Source: Ardenticatenaceae bacterium (GTDB lineage: Bacteria; Chloroflexota; Anaerolineae; Promineifilales; Promineifilaceae). From it: DNA of 64,000 nt. The stretch spans positions 1 to 64,000 of the forward strand of contig JACKCD010000030.1 of NCBI GenBank assembly GCA_020634215.1, given 5' to 3'. The notes beneath the pieces were generated by a model that searched no databases, was not told the DNA's origin, and saw only the letters and a program-made list of their open reading frames with translations. Shown here in pieces: positions 49,489-57,488 of this stretch (within the stretch, counting starts at the first letter, position 1; each line of letters begins with the position of its first letter). The position numbers and the translations under genes are program-made.

Positions 49489-50571
49489 ATGGCAACAACC
49501 GCCGTAACCCGACCATCTGCCGAAGCTGCCCCAACGCTTAGACAGCGGCTGCGTGCTTTTTTCGGCAACTACGTCGTCCGTAAAATACTCAAAGCACTGA
49601 TTACCACGTGGGCTGTTACCACCTTCACCTTCTTTCTCATCCGGTTGCTGCCCGGCAACCCCATCGAGCAGTTTGTCAATCAACTCATCGTCACCTACGG
49701 CATTCCCTACAACGAAGCCCAGGATCAAGCGTCGGCTCTTTTTGCCATTGATTTTGACCGCCCCATTGGCCTGCAATACCTCGACTACGTGCGTAACCTC
49801 CTGCGCGGCGACATGGGCATGTCCATCCTCTCTCCCGGTACGCCCGTTACCGACATCATCAAAACATGGCTGCCCTGGACTATTTTCAGTGTTGGCACCG
49901 GCTTAATTCTTAGCTTTATTTCGGGTGTGGTTCTTGGTTTGTTAATGGCTTATCGGCGAGACTCCCTTTTTGACCACATCCTCACGCTCTACGCCTCCAT
50001 CATGACCTCGGTGCCAAACTACCTTATCGCCATCATTGTCATTGTCTTTTTTGGCGTGCAGCTTGAATGGTTCCCCATTGCCGAAATGCGCGGCGTGCTT
50101 TCGCCTGGTATTGAACCAGGTCTCTCCTGGACGTTTATCAAGGATGCTATTTTCCACGCCTCGGTGCCGGTGATAGTCTACACCATTACCGGCATGGGCG
50201 GCTGGATGCTGACAATGAAGAGCAGCACCATTGGGGTTTTGGAAGAGGATTATGTCACGATTTCCCGCGCCAAGGGGCTAAAGGACAGCCGTATTCTTAC
50301 TTCTTATGTGGGTCGCAACGCTTCGCTTCCCATCTTTACCCAGCTTGCCATTGCCATTGGCTTTGTGGTTGGTGGCTCTGTCATCATCGAATCCCTGTTT
50401 CAATATCGCGGCATTGGTTTCACCCTGCTGCAAAGCGTGCAGCGGCGCGACTACACCCTCATGCAGGGGGTCTTTCTCATGCTCACCTTTTCGGTCATCT
50501 TTGCCAATCTGCTGGCCGACATTCTCTATAGCTGGATTGACCCGCGTATTCGGCTGGAAGACCAGGGATAA
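49489..50571 (+). CDS. ABC transporter permease, DppB/OppB type
   Basis: 360 residues. ATG 49489 is preceded by ACGAGGAGAAAACCT. The protein has about six membrane segments, the first after a 40-residue cytosolic tail (TTWAVTTFTFFLIRLLPGNP). The DppB-type hallmark D-x-G-x-S is present as RGDMGMSIL near residue 107, and the EAA loop reads YVTISRAKGLKDSRILTSYV near 250. The end ADILYSWIDPRIRLEDQG is typical. It forms the membrane channel with the permease at 50652 for peptide-like or muropeptide-like solutes. Confidence 0.95.
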   Translation: MATTAVTRPSAEAAPTLRQRLRAFFGNYVVRKILKALITTWAVTTFTFFLIRLLPGNPIEQFVNQLIVTYGIPYNEAQDQASALFAIDFDRPIGLQYLDYVRNLLRGDMGMSILSPGTPVTDIIKTWLPWTIFSVGTGLILSFISGVVLGLLMAYRRDSLFDHILTLYASIMTSVPNYLIAIIVIVFFGVQLEWFPIAEMRGVLSPGIEPGLSWTFIKDAIFHASVPVIVYTITGMGGWMLTMKSSTIGVLEEDYVTISRAKGLKDSRILTSYVGRNASLPIFTQLAIAIGFVVGGSVIIESLFQYRGIGFTLLQSVQRRDYTLMQGVFLMLTFSVIFANLLADILYSWIDPRIRLEDQG

Positions 50572-50651
50572 CCATTTTTATGCTCTCGCTAGAAGGTCAA
50601 CTTTTTTCAGCAGTTGAGCTTCTAAAACGGGACGTTATGTAGAGGAGAGAA

Positions 50652-51554
50652 ATGGAAACACAACACGAAAATGCTATGATCGGCTGGTTAAAACAACGCA
50701 TCCAGGGTTTGCGGACGACGTTGCGGATTATGCGCTATAACACCGTGGGCTATATTGGCTTTCTGGCTATTGTCGCCATTGTTTTGCTTTCTTATATTGG
50801 CCCTTATTTTATTGAACTGGATACCGATACCAAGATAGACAAAATCTACAATACCCCTTCCAGCGAATTTTGGCTTGGGACTGATCACCAGGGACGGGAT
50901 ATTTTTTCGCAGATTGTGCATGGGGGTAAGGATGTGATTGCCGTGGGGCTGGCGGCCGGCCTCATTTCGACCATCATTGGGGTGACGTTTGGCACGCTTT
51001 CGGGGTTTATTGGCGGTTGGACGGATACGATCATCGTTGCTATCACCGATTTTGTGCTAACCATTCCACGCTTCCCGCTGTTGGTGGTGCTGGCAGCCAT
51101 TTTGACGTTTGACAGCAACATTTATTTAGGGGTCATCTTGGGGCTGCTCAACTGGCCGTCACTGCTGCGGGCGGTGCGCTCCCAGGCACTTTCGCTGAAG
51201 CAGCGTGATTTTATTGCCGCTGCACGGGCACTTGACCTTGGCACTGCCCACATTGTTTTCCGCGAAATTATCCCTAACATGATGTCGTATATTATCATCA
51301 GCTTTACGCTGGCGATGACGGGGGCGATTTATGCGCTGGTGGGGCTGGTGCTGCTGGGTCTGGCTCCGTTTTCGGGCACGAATTGGGGCATTATGCTCAG
51401 TCTGGCCTGGACGCGGGGGGCAATCTTTTTTAAGGATAGTATTTGGTATATTATGAGTCCGGTGGTGGCGATTGCGATTTTGCAGTTGGCACTGATTACG
51501 ATGAACCGCTCGATGGAGCTGATTTTTAACCCACGGTTGCGGACGGAGGCGTAG
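50652..51554 (+). CDS. ABC transporter permease, DppC/OppC type
   Basis: 300 residues with ribosome site GTAGAGGAGAG. N-terminal membrane segment YIGFLAIVAIVLLSYIGPYF, then FWLGTDHQGRDIFSQIVHGG, the DppC landmark (L-G-T-D-x-x-G-R-D). The EAA-type loop IAAARALDLGTAHIVFREII and the remaining five membrane helices follow. It pairs with the preceding permease. The spacer of 80 bases contains AGGTCAACTTTTTTCAG-like inverted words but no clear terminator, so read-through is expected. Confidence 0.95.
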   Translation: METQHENAMIGWLKQRIQGLRTTLRIMRYNTVGYIGFLAIVAIVLLSYIGPYFIELDTDTKIDKIYNTPSSEFWLGTDHQGRDIFSQIVHGGKDVIAVGLAAGLISTIIGVTFGTLSGFIGGWTDTIIVAITDFVLTIPRFPLLVVLAAILTFDSNIYLGVILGLLNWPSLLRAVRSQALSLKQRDFIAAARALDLGTAHIVFREIIPNMMSYIIISFTLAMTGAIYALVGLVLLGLAPFSGTNWGIMLSLAWTRGAIFFKDSIWYIMSPVVAIAILQLALITMNRSMELIFNPRLRTEA

Positions 51555-51563
51555 TCAATTCTG

Positions 51564-52625
51564 ATGGCACAAAACGATTATTCCAACATGATTGCGGCTG
51601 ATGTGGATGCCCCGCTGCGGCTGGAGGATATTTCCATTTATTACAAGACGGCGAAGGGGCGGGTGCAGGCGGTGCGGGGGGTGAATTTGGCGCTGAAGGC
51701 GGGGGAGAGTTTGGCGCTGATTGGGGAGAGTGGGTCGGGTAAGACGACGCTGGGGCTGGGAATTGTGCGGTTGTTGGTGAAAACGGCCGTTATTCAAGGC
51801 TCCATCACCTACCGCCGCGACCAGAAAGAAGTCGAAGTGCTAGATTTGGCACCCGAAGCCTTACGCCAATTCCGTTGGCAGCAGTGCGCCATGGTGTTTC
51901 AATCGGCACTCAACGCTTTCAACCCCGTGTTGCGGGTATGGGAACAAATTTGGGATACTGCCAAAGCCCACGGCTGGCGCGACAAGGAGGCGGTGCGGAA
52001 ACAGGCACTTGATCTGCTCAACTTTGTCCAGCTTGATGCTGACCGGGTCATTAACGCCTATCCCCATGAACTGAGCGGCGGGATGCGGCAACGAGTGCTG
52101 ATTGCCATGTCGCTGCTGCTTAACCCGCAGGTGCTTATTTTAGACGAGCCAACGACTGCCCTTGACATTTTAACCCAACGCACCATCATTACGCTGCTGC
52201 GCCGTTTGAAGGAAGAGAAAAATTTCACCATGATTTTTATCTCCCACGATTTGGCAATTGCGGCCGAACTGGCCGACCGTATTGCCACGATGTATGGCGG
52301 ACGGCTGGTGGAAGTGGGGCCAACGGATCAACTTTTCTATAGCCCGCGTCATCCGTATACGCTGGGGTTGATCCGGGCGGTGCCTACGGTGACGGGTGGG
52401 TTTGAGGAGTTGTCCTCGATTCCTGGCTCCCCGCCAGACTTTATTAATATGCCCAGCGGCTGCAAATTTCATCCGCGCTGTGCGTTTGCCACGGAGAAAT
52501 GTTCGCAAGAGGAACCGGACTTGGAGCCAGTGAGCAATGGGCATTATGCGGCGTGCTGGCATTGGCGTGAAGTGAAGGTGGAGGTTGATCGCTGGAACGA
52601 GGTTCGAGCGGCGGCGGCAAATTAG
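51564..52625 (+). CDS. ABC transporter ATPase, DppD/OppD type
   Basis: 353 residues. Walker A GESGSGKTT lies near residues 53-61, the Q-loop in CAMVFQSALNAFNPVLRVWE, signature LSGGMRQRVLIAMSLLLNPQ, Walker B VLILDEPTTALD, and switch histidine in ISHDLAIAAELAD. The C-terminal oligopeptide domain reads GCKFHPRCAFATEKC, where DppD/DppF-type proteins often bind an iron-sulfur cluster through four cysteines (three are in this motif and a later CWHW adds the fourth). Starts 9 bases after the permease and is followed by the second ATPase. Confidence 0.95.
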   Translation: MAQNDYSNMIAADVDAPLRLEDISIYYKTAKGRVQAVRGVNLALKAGESLALIGESGSGKTTLGLGIVRLLVKTAVIQGSITYRRDQKEVEVLDLAPEALRQFRWQQCAMVFQSALNAFNPVLRVWEQIWDTAKAHGWRDKEAVRKQALDLLNFVQLDADRVINAYPHELSGGMRQRVLIAMSLLLNPQVLILDEPTTALDILTQRTIITLLRRLKEEKNFTMIFISHDLAIAAELADRIATMYGGRLVEVGPTDQLFYSPRHPYTLGLIRAVPTVTGGFEELSSIPGSPPDFINMPSGCKFHPRCAFATEKCSQEEPDLEPVSNGHYAACWHWREVKVEVDRWNEVRAAAAN

Positions 52626-52633
52626 GTGAAAGA

Positions 52634-53626
52634 GTGGCACCACTGATTGAATTAAAAAACGTGACGCGACGGTTTGGCAAGGGAGATCAGCGGATAACGG
52701 CCGTTGACAACATTTCGCTCTCCATTGAAAAAGGCGACATTGTTTGCCTGGTGGGGGAAAGCGGCTGCGGTAAATCTACAACGGGCAGCATGGTGGCAGG
52801 TCTGCTGCCAACCTCGGAAGGGCAGATTTTGTATAAGGGGCAAGATATTGCCCAGATGGATCGGGCGCAGTACCGGGAGTACCGTCATGGGGTGCAGATT
52901 GTGCACCAAGACCCCTATGCGTCGTTGAACCCGACGCAGACGGTGGAGCAGATGCTGACGACACCGCTGCAAAAACATGGGAATTATGGTAGCCGAACGG
53001 CCGTTCGGCGTCGCGCTATTGAACTGTTAGAAATTGTGGGGTTAACGCCCGCCGAAGAAGTGATGGCAAAACATCCGCACCAGCTTAGCGGCGGCCAGCG
53101 GCAGCGCGTCTCTGTGGCGCGTGCGCTTACCCTCAACCCTGCGTTTATTGTTGCCGATGAAGCTGTTTCAATGGTAGATGTATCGCTGCGTGTCAGCATC
53201 CTGACCATGCTCTCTCGGCTGCGGACAGAGCTGGACGTGACGTTTTTGTTTATTACCCATGACCTGGCGCTGGCAAAATATTTTGCCTGGCAAGAAGGCC
53301 GGGTGGTGGTCATGTATTTAGGGCGCATTGTCGAAGAGGGGCCAACGCCTCGCGTGATCCAAAATCCCGGCCATGCCTATACCCAGGCGCTGCTGTCGGC
53401 GGTGCCGGAGGCCGACCCGAATATTGCCCGCAAGAAGAAACCGCTGGAGCTGCGGAGTGCGGACATCCCCAGCTTGTTGCGGCTGCCGTCGGGCTGTACA
53501 TTTCATCCACGCTGCCCGTATTTTGTGCCGGGGGTGTGCGAAACGGCCGTTCCGTCTCTCATTCCCATTGCCGGTGGCGGTGCTGCCGCTTGCCCTGTCC
53601 TCAACAAAGAGGGCGTTGTCGCATGA
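52634..53626 (+). CDS. ABC transporter ATPase, DppF/OppF type
   Basis: 330 residues starting with GTG 52634. Walker A GESGCGKSTTG, Q-loop GVQIVHQDPYASLNPTQTVE, signature LSGGQRQRVSVARALTLNPA, Walker B FIVADEAVSMVDVS (the usual E after D is kept), switch ITHDLALAKYF. The C-terminal extension GCTFHPRCPYFVPGVC again shows the cysteine pattern of the family. It forms a heterodimer with the DppD-like protein. The stop overlaps the ATG of the small membrane protein (ATGA at 53623-53626). Confidence 0.95.
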   Translation: MAPLIELKNVTRRFGKGDQRITAVDNISLSIEKGDIVCLVGESGCGKSTTGSMVAGLLPTSEGQILYKGQDIAQMDRAQYREYRHGVQIVHQDPYASLNPTQTVEQMLTTPLQKHGNYGSRTAVRRRAIELLEIVGLTPAEEVMAKHPHQLSGGQRQRVSVARALTLNPAFIVADEAVSMVDVSLRVSILTMLSRLRTELDVTFLFITHDLALAKYFAWQEGRVVVMYLGRIVEEGPTPRVIQNPGHAYTQALLSAVPEADPNIARKKKPLELRSADIPSLLRLPSGCTFHPRCPYFVPGVCETAVPSLIPIAGGGAAACPVLNKEGVVA

Positions 53627-53808
53627 TCGGCAGTGAACTGGGGCACGCTGCTTTTCGCATCGGCATGTATCTTGTCGTTGTTGCCGGGTTGCTTACCTGG
53701 TTTACCGAAACCGGCACCCCCGGCAATGCTATTTCCCAATTCACTCTGATTTTGGGAATCCTGTTTTTGGTTATCGTAACCATTCTAGTGCGAGTTGGTC
53801 GGAAGTGA
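53623..53808 (+). CDS. Small two-helix membrane protein coupled to the ABC importer
   Basis: 61 residues with two hydrophobic segments (FRIGMYLVVVAGLLTWF and FTLILGILFLVIVTILVRVG) joined by a short polar loop TETGTPGNAIS. It starts inside the stop of the DppF-like gene, so it is translated together with the transporter. No family is recognised. It may be an accessory subunit or stabiliser of the importer; this is inference from position and topology only. Confidence 0.65.
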   Translation: MIGSELGHAAFRIGMYLVVVAGLLTWFTETGTPGNAISQFTLILGILFLVIVTILVRVGRK

Positions 53809-53810
53809 TT

Positions 53811-53888
53811 GGGAGATTGAGAGACTAAGAGACTTTCTCTTCTAATCTCCTAGTCTCTTAATCTCCTAATCTCTAGTCCCCTAGTCTC
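53811..53888. repeat. Reiterated-word hairpin (GAGACTAAGAGACT / AGTCTCTTAATCTC)
   Basis: Left words GAGATTGAGAGACTAAGAGA pair with the right words TCTCCTAGTCTCTTAATCTC. It lies between the ATPase/small membrane protein genes and the binding-protein gene, where a stabilising or terminating hairpin would raise differential expression. Confidence 0.8.
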
Positions 53889-53904
53889 ACAAAACTGTCT
53901 TTTT

Positions 53905-53997
53905 AAGGAGGTGATGCCTGACAACAAGGTACTAAATCAAATAACTAACGATTTACAAATTTTGTTTAAAGTTTCTTTTACAAGGAGAAAGTTGTGA
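53905..53997 (+). other. Possible 27-codon leader frame with extreme Shine-Dalgarno match
   Basis: AAGGAGGTGAT at 53905-53915 is the full complement of the 16S 3' end. It abuts ATG 53914, which opens MPDNKVLNQITNDLQILFKV and a few more residues, ending at TGA 53995-53997. That stop overlaps the GTG start of the binding protein (53994). The spacing between the SD and the ATG is shorter than optimal, so a translated leader is uncertain. The binding-protein gene has its own site CAAGGAGAAA. Confidence 0.35.
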
Positions 53998-55907
53998 AAA
54001 ATAAGAGATTCCTACTGATCGCGTTTGCCCTGATCGCCAGCCTGGTTTTGGCTGCGTGTCAACCCCAGGTTGTCGAAGTGACCCGCGTTGTGAGCGAGAC
54101 CGTCACCGAAACCGTTACCCAAGAAGTGGAAGTTACCCGTGTCGTGGAAGGTGAAGTTGTCACCGAAACCGTTACCCAGGAAGTTGAAGTGACCCGCGTG
54201 GTGGAAGTTCCTGCCGAAGGCAGCAGCGGCGTAAGTGAATTCCATACCGCTTGGCCTTATACCCCACCCCCGGCTGGCCATTTCAACACCTTTGTCTCTG
54301 ATGGCATGGGTCTTTCCATTTACCAGCCGCTCATGGAGCCTTCCCTATTCTTCTACGTTTGGCACGACCAAAGCTGGTTGCCCATGGCTGGTGACTCCTG
54401 GGAATGGGTTGACGATAGCACCCTGCGTGTCAAACTGCACGAAGGGGCTGTTTGGAGCGATGGTTCCGACTTCACCGCTCAAGACGTTCTCGATACGTTT
54501 GCCATCCGCCGCCTCCTCAGCTCTTCTGAGTGGAACTTCATGAGCGACATCGTAGCTGTGGATGACCATACCGTTGACTTTATTCTCACCGGTCCCTCCA
54601 CAACCTTTGCCCGCCGCGTGCTCTCCCGTGCAGTTAGCATTCGCGCCTCTTCGGTTTATGGCGACTTTGCCCAACGCACCCGCGATCTCGTTGACCAGGG
54701 GTTGACTGCCGACTCTGATGAATGGAGTGCGCTGCTGCAAGAGTTCAACGCATTCCGTCCTGAGGATATGGTTGTGCTTGGCCCGTTCAAGATTGACCCG
54801 GCCAGCATTACTGAATCGCAGATGGTGTTGAACAAAAACGAAAGCTCCTTCATGGCCGACTGGGTGAAGTTTGACCGCATTGTCAACTACAACGGCGAAA
54901 CCCCGGACGTAACCCCGCTGGTTCTGGCCCGCGAAGTGGACTACGCCACCCACGGCTTCCCGCCCGCTACCGAAGCGCAGTTTATTGCTGATGGTACTCG
55001 CATCATCCGTGGCCCGCTCTACACCGGTCCGGCACTCTACTTCAACATGACCATCCACCCGTTTGAGATGCCTGAATTCCGCCAGGCAATGGCCTACGTC
55101 ATTGACCGTGACGAAAACGGCTTTGTCTCTTTGGGTGAATCTGGCAAGCGTCAGGTCATGATGTCTGGTTTTGCCGACAGCGTCGCTGGCACATGGCTGA
55201 CCGATGAAACCAAAGCTGCCCTGAACCATTACGATGCTGATCTGGCGAAAGCTGAAGAAATCCTCACCGGTTTAGGCTTTAGCCGCGACAGCGATGGCGT
55301 TTGGATGGACGACACCGGTGCCCGGATGGAGTTTGACCTGACGGCACCGGCCGAATTTGCTGACTGGTCTGCTGCCGCCGAAAACGTGGCCGAACAGTTG
55401 ACCTCATTTGGTATCGCGACCACCTTCCGGGGTGTCAACTTCCAGCAGCATCCAACCGATGTTCGCGCTGGGGCGTTTGAAATGGCAATTCGTGACTGGG
55501 GTGCTGCCAACCCGCATCCGTCCTTTGCTTTCACCACCGACTTCACCTCCTACAATGGAGGTGGTGGCGAGGCCGTCACCGAAGGTGCTGGTATGAGCTG
55601 GCCGCTGGTTCAGCAAACCTCGTTGGGTGAGATGGACTTAGGTCAGTTGACCATTGATGCCGGTAACGGTGGCGATGAAGCTGTCCAGAAAGAGATCGTT
55701 AACCAACTGGCGCTGGCCTACAACGAACTGCTGCCGCAGATTCCGCTGTGGGAACGGTATGGCAACAACCCGGCTTCGCAGGTGCGTGTGGCTGGCTGGC
55801 CGGCCGACGGCGACCCGATCTACAACAATGGTCCTTACGGCGACCCGTTTGTGACCTACCTGCTGCTGACCGGTACGCTGTATCCAGCACCGGGTAACGG
55901 CAATTAG
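53994..55907 (+). CDS. Solute-binding lipoprotein of the dipeptide-type ABC importer (SBP_bac_5)
   Basis: 637 residues starting with GTG after CAAGGAGAAAGTT. The signal peptide ends LVLAAC with the lipidated cysteine at residue 22. The linker is a direct repeat (EVTRVV, ETVTETVTQEVEVTRVVE, twice). The mature part shows SWEWVDDSTLRVKLHEGAVW, SDGSDFTAQDVLDTF, YFNMTIHPFEMPEFRQAMAY and YNELLPQIPLWER, as in DppA-like proteins. It follows the permeases and ATPases of the same system and is therefore the likely binding subunit. The ligand is unknown; the genes around it point to muropeptides or amino-sugar conjugates rather than plain dipeptides. Confidence 0.95.
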   Translation: MKNKRFLLIAFALIASLVLAACQPQVVEVTRVVSETVTETVTQEVEVTRVVEGEVVTETVTQEVEVTRVVEVPAEGSSGVSEFHTAWPYTPPPAGHFNTFVSDGMGLSIYQPLMEPSLFFYVWHDQSWLPMAGDSWEWVDDSTLRVKLHEGAVWSDGSDFTAQDVLDTFAIRRLLSSSEWNFMSDIVAVDDHTVDFILTGPSTTFARRVLSRAVSIRASSVYGDFAQRTRDLVDQGLTADSDEWSALLQEFNAFRPEDMVVLGPFKIDPASITESQMVLNKNESSFMADWVKFDRIVNYNGETPDVTPLVLAREVDYATHGFPPATEAQFIADGTRIIRGPLYTGPALYFNMTIHPFEMPEFRQAMAYVIDRDENGFVSLGESGKRQVMMSGFADSVAGTWLTDETKAALNHYDADLAKAEEILTGLGFSRDSDGVWMDDTGARMEFDLTAPAEFADWSAAAENVAEQLTSFGIATTFRGVNFQQHPTDVRAGAFEMAIRDWGAANPHPSFAFTTDFTSYNGGGGEAVTEGAGMSWPLVQQTSLGEMDLGQLTIDAGNGGDEAVQKEIVNQLALAYNELLPQIPLWERYGNNPASQVRVAGWPADGDPIYNNGPYGDPFVTYLLLTGTLYPAPGNGN

Positions 55908-55908
55908 T

Positions 55909-55984
55909 CAGTAATCAGTTAACAGTAATCAGTAATCAGTGAACCCACTGATTACTGATTACTGATTACCGATTACCAATTACT
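55909..55984. repeat. Reiterated-word hairpin (CAGTAATCAGT / ACTGATTACTG)
   Basis: AGTAATCAGTTAACAGTAAT and further CAGTAATC words on the left face ACTGATTACTGATTACTGAT on the right. Same word family as 25418-25478. Confidence 0.85.
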
Positions 55985-55988
55985 GAAA

Positions 55989-57401
55989 ATGCGAATCGCA
56001 TTTGGTGGCATTGCCACAGAAAGCTGTACTTTCTCCCCCTGGACAACCAAGCTGGCTGATTTTTGGGTGCAGCGTGGTGAAGAAATGATGGTGGGGGATC
56101 GGCACCCGTTTTTTGCCCAGCATGAAGCAACGTTTTTACCGACGCTGAATGCGCGGGCGCTGCCGGGTGGGTCGGTGGAAACGGCCGTTTATCACCAACT
56201 CAAAACCGAACTCCTCAAACACCTAGCCGCCCTCGGCCCCGTAGATGGCTTTTACCTCGATTTACACGGGGCAATGAACGTGGTGGGGATGGATGATGCG
56301 GAGGGGGATTTGGCAACGGCCGTTCGTGCCGCCGTTGGCCCTGATTGTTTGATCAGCGCCAGCATGGATTTGCACGGCAACATTTCCAACCGTTTTGTTC
56401 GTGCCCTTGACATGCTCACCGCCTACCGCACTGCGCCCCACGTAGACTACATGGAAACCCGCGCCAAAGCCGTGGCGATGTTGGTGAATTGCTTGCAAAA
56501 CGGCACTCGCCCCCACATTTTGCGCCTGCCCGTGCCGGTCATTTTGCCCGGCGAACGCACCAGCACCGAAGTGGAGCCAGGTGCCACCGTCTATGCCGCG
56601 CTGCAGGTGAGCGACAGCGTGCCAGGGCTGATTGATGCCTCCATTTTTGTGGGCTACGTTTGGGCAGACGAACTCCGCGCCTCGGCCACAATTGTCGTCA
56701 GCGGGTTTGATGATGCGGCGATGCAGGCCGAAACGCAGCGGCTGGGGCAACTTTATTGGCAAGCGCGACACGATTTTGTCTTTGGTGTGCCCGCAGGCAG
56801 TGCCGACCAGTGCCTCGATTGGGCGGTGGCGGCTCCCAACCAGCCCGTTTTTATTAGTGATTCGGGCGACAACCCGACGGCGGGCGGCGTGGGCGATGTG
56901 CCCGCGTTTGCTGAACGGTTGCTGGCACGGGATGATATTCCCAGTGCGGTGTTGGCGAGTATTGCCGATGAAACGGCCGTTTCCCTTTGCCACACCGCTG
57001 GACTCAACGCCACCGTCACCTTGTCGCTGGGGGGCAAGCTGGATCCGGTGCATGGACGGCCGTTAACCGTTACCGGGCGCGTCATTCACCTGAGCGACGA
57101 CGACCCCGTGGCCGGGAAAATTGCCGTTGTCCAGGTAAAAACCAGCAACCTCATCCTGACGCAGCACCGCAAGCCATACCACTATATTGCTGATTTTCAA
57201 GCGTTGGGCATTGACCCCGCTGCCCATAAAATTGTTGTTGTCAAGATTGGGTATCTTGTACCCGACTTAAAGCAAGCCGCTGCCCACGCTTTTCTGGCGC
57301 TCACCCCTGGTGCTGTCAATCAGGATATTCCCAGCCTGACCTACCACCGCATTCAGCGCCCCATTTACCCACTAGACCCCGATATGGAATGGGAGCCGTA
57401 A
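55989..57401 (+). CDS. M81/MlrC-family metallopeptidase-like protein
   Basis: 470 residues. The N-terminus is RIAFGGIATESCTFSPWTTK (a G-G-I-x-x-E-x-x-T-F-x-P motif). YLDLHGAMNV lies near residue 96, SMDLHGNISNRFV near 129, YRTAPHVDYMETR near 150, then PVILPGERTSTEVEPG and FISDSGDNPTAGGVGD near 298. The DLHGA, DLHGN and TxPHxD motifs supply the metal ligands of this family. MlrC was described in microcystin degradation, but most members sit beside peptide ABC importers and probably hydrolyse unusual amide or peptide bonds. It lies directly after the binding protein, so it may act on the imported compound. Three AACGGCCGTT copies occur in the gene. Confidence 0.9.
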   Translation: MRIAFGGIATESCTFSPWTTKLADFWVQRGEEMMVGDRHPFFAQHEATFLPTLNARALPGGSVETAVYHQLKTELLKHLAALGPVDGFYLDLHGAMNVVGMDDAEGDLATAVRAAVGPDCLISASMDLHGNISNRFVRALDMLTAYRTAPHVDYMETRAKAVAMLVNCLQNGTRPHILRLPVPVILPGERTSTEVEPGATVYAALQVSDSVPGLIDASIFVGYVWADELRASATIVVSGFDDAAMQAETQRLGQLYWQARHDFVFGVPAGSADQCLDWAVAAPNQPVFISDSGDNPTAGGVGDVPAFAERLLARDDIPSAVLASIADETAVSLCHTAGLNATVTLSLGGKLDPVHGRPLTVTGRVIHLSDDDPVAGKIAVVQVKTSNLILTQHRKPYHYIADFQALGIDPAAHKIVVVKIGYLVPDLKQAAAHAFLALTPGAVNQDIPSLTYHRIQRPIYPLDPDMEWEP

Positions 57402-57407
57402 AAGAAA

Positions 57408-57476
57408 TTGGAGATTGGAGATTGGAGATTACCGTTATGCTGCTGCCAATCTTCCATCCCTAATCTCTAATCTCCC
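57408..57476. repeat. Reiterated-word hairpin (GGAGATT / AATCTCC)
   Basis: TTGGAGATTGGAGATTGGAG on the left and CTAATCTCTAATCTCC on the right. Same word family as 12136-12180, located between the M81 gene and the kinase-MurQ fusion. Confidence 0.85.
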
Positions 57477-57488
57477 TAATATTGAAAC

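Noticed and set aside
54345..55229. 294-codon minus-strand open frame inside the binding-protein gene
   Set aside because: Antisense shadow of a clearly conserved lipoprotein; no start signal or recognisable domain.
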